From assembly GCA_903903975.1 (NCBI GenBank), contig CAIVAS010000065.1, positions 1 to 38,833 on the forward strand: a DNA stretch of 38,833 nucleotides, in the 5' to 3' direction. Below the pieces are notes generated by a model, which ran no database searches, was not told where the DNA came from, and saw nothing but the letters and a program-made list of their open reading frames with translations. Below, one piece after another: positions 38,499-38,833 of this stretch. The DNA is from an uncultured Burkholderiales bacterium (GTDB taxonomy: Bacteria; Pseudomonadota; Gammaproteobacteria; Burkholderiales; Burkholderiaceae_E). The number at the start of each line of letters is the position of its first letter. The stretch's first letter is position 1. Made by a program: the position numbers and the translations under genes.

Positions 38499-38833
38499 AT
38501 GGCTGCCCAAAGTCGACTGATCAAGAAATATCCTAACCGTCGCCTCTACGACACGAGGACCAGCTCTTACATCACGCTGTCGGATGTCAAGCAGCTGGTT
38601 CTCGACAACGAGGACTTCAAGGTTGTCGACGCCAAGAGTGAAGACGATCTGACGCGCAGCATCCTTCTGCAGATCATTCTTGAAGAGGAGGCCGGCGGGG
38701 CGCCGCTTTTTTCGGCGCCGATGCTCTCGCAGATCATCCGGTCCTACGGTGACGCCATGCAGGGGATGATGGGCGCCTACCTCGAGAAGACCATGCAGTC
38801 TTTCGTGGAAATCCAGAGCAAGTTCCAGGAACA
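38499..38833 (+). CDS. phaR: Polyhydroxyalkanoate synthesis regulator PhaR, N-terminal part (runs off the window)
   Basis: The first 111 codons are present; the gene continues past the right edge. The protein opens MAAQSRLIKKYPNRRLYDT, the invariant start of the PHB/PHA accumulation regulator DNA-binding domain, followed by SSYITLSDVKQLVLD and EDDLTRSILLQIILEEE. From about residue 65 the regulatory helical part begins (MLSQIIRSYGDAMQGMMGAYLEK). PhaR represses phasin and its own gene and is titrated away by PHA granules. GGAG about 8 bases upstream supports ATG 38499. It lies 31 bases after phaB, so it probably belongs to the phaC-phaB-phaR transcription unit. Confidence 0.93.
   Translation, partial: MAAQSRLIKKYPNRRLYDTRTSSYITLSDVKQLVLDNEDFKVVDAKSEDDLTRSILLQIILEEEAGGAPLFSAPMLSQIIRSYGDAMQGMMGAYLEKTMQSFVEIQSKFQE

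Overview
The window is a GC-rich chromosomal segment of a betaproteobacterium, most likely order Burkholderiales. This rests on the gene order mdh / gntR / sdhCDAB-sdhE / gltA / odhAB-lpd / zapE, on two citrate synthases with prpB and an AcnA-type aconitase beside mdh, and on a phaC-phaB-phaR cluster. I saw no tRNA, rRNA, CRISPR array, insertion sequence or phage gene. The window starts inside one gene and ends inside another (phaR).

Region 1 (1-6757, plus strand) is a tightly packed accessory operon. It holds the 3' end of an FAD oxidoreductase resembling SelD-linked ones, an ArsS-like radical SAM/Cys-rich protein, a calcineurin-like phosphoesterase with a degenerate first metal motif, a TVP38-type membrane domain fused to a flavin disulfide oxidoreductase, an exported DUF547 protein, and two sugar/nucleotidyl transferase-like proteins of the rSAM/selenodomain-associated (arsenosugar) families. 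Stop/start overlaps couple several of these genes. The product is not established and this is the best candidate for an undescribed pathway. A convergent membrane protein with MASE1, degenerate GGDEF and EAL domains follows (6721-8982, minus).

Region 2 (9157-29405) is a central-carbon supercluster. To the left of a divergent promoter, on the minus strand, lie mdh, prpB, prpC, a small periplasmic protein coupled to prpC, and acnA. To the right, on the plus strand, lie a GntR/UTRA regulator, sdhCDAB, sdhE and gltA, then odhA-odhB-lpd and zapE. Together they encode much of the TCA cycle plus the methylcitrate branch for propionyl-CoA. A very small orphan histidine-kinase-like protein sits on the minus strand between gltA and odhA.

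Region 3 (29427-35688) carries housekeeping genes: a coiled-coil lipoprotein, a DUF465/YdcH protein, a DinG/YoaA helicase, then bamD (minus) divergent from rluD-pgeF, and a small membrane protein.

Region 4 (35687-38833) is for polyhydroxyalkanoate storage: a class I PHA synthase with a long Ala/Lys-rich N-terminal tail, acetoacetyl-CoA reductase, and the start of the PhaR regulator. No phaA thiolase is present here.
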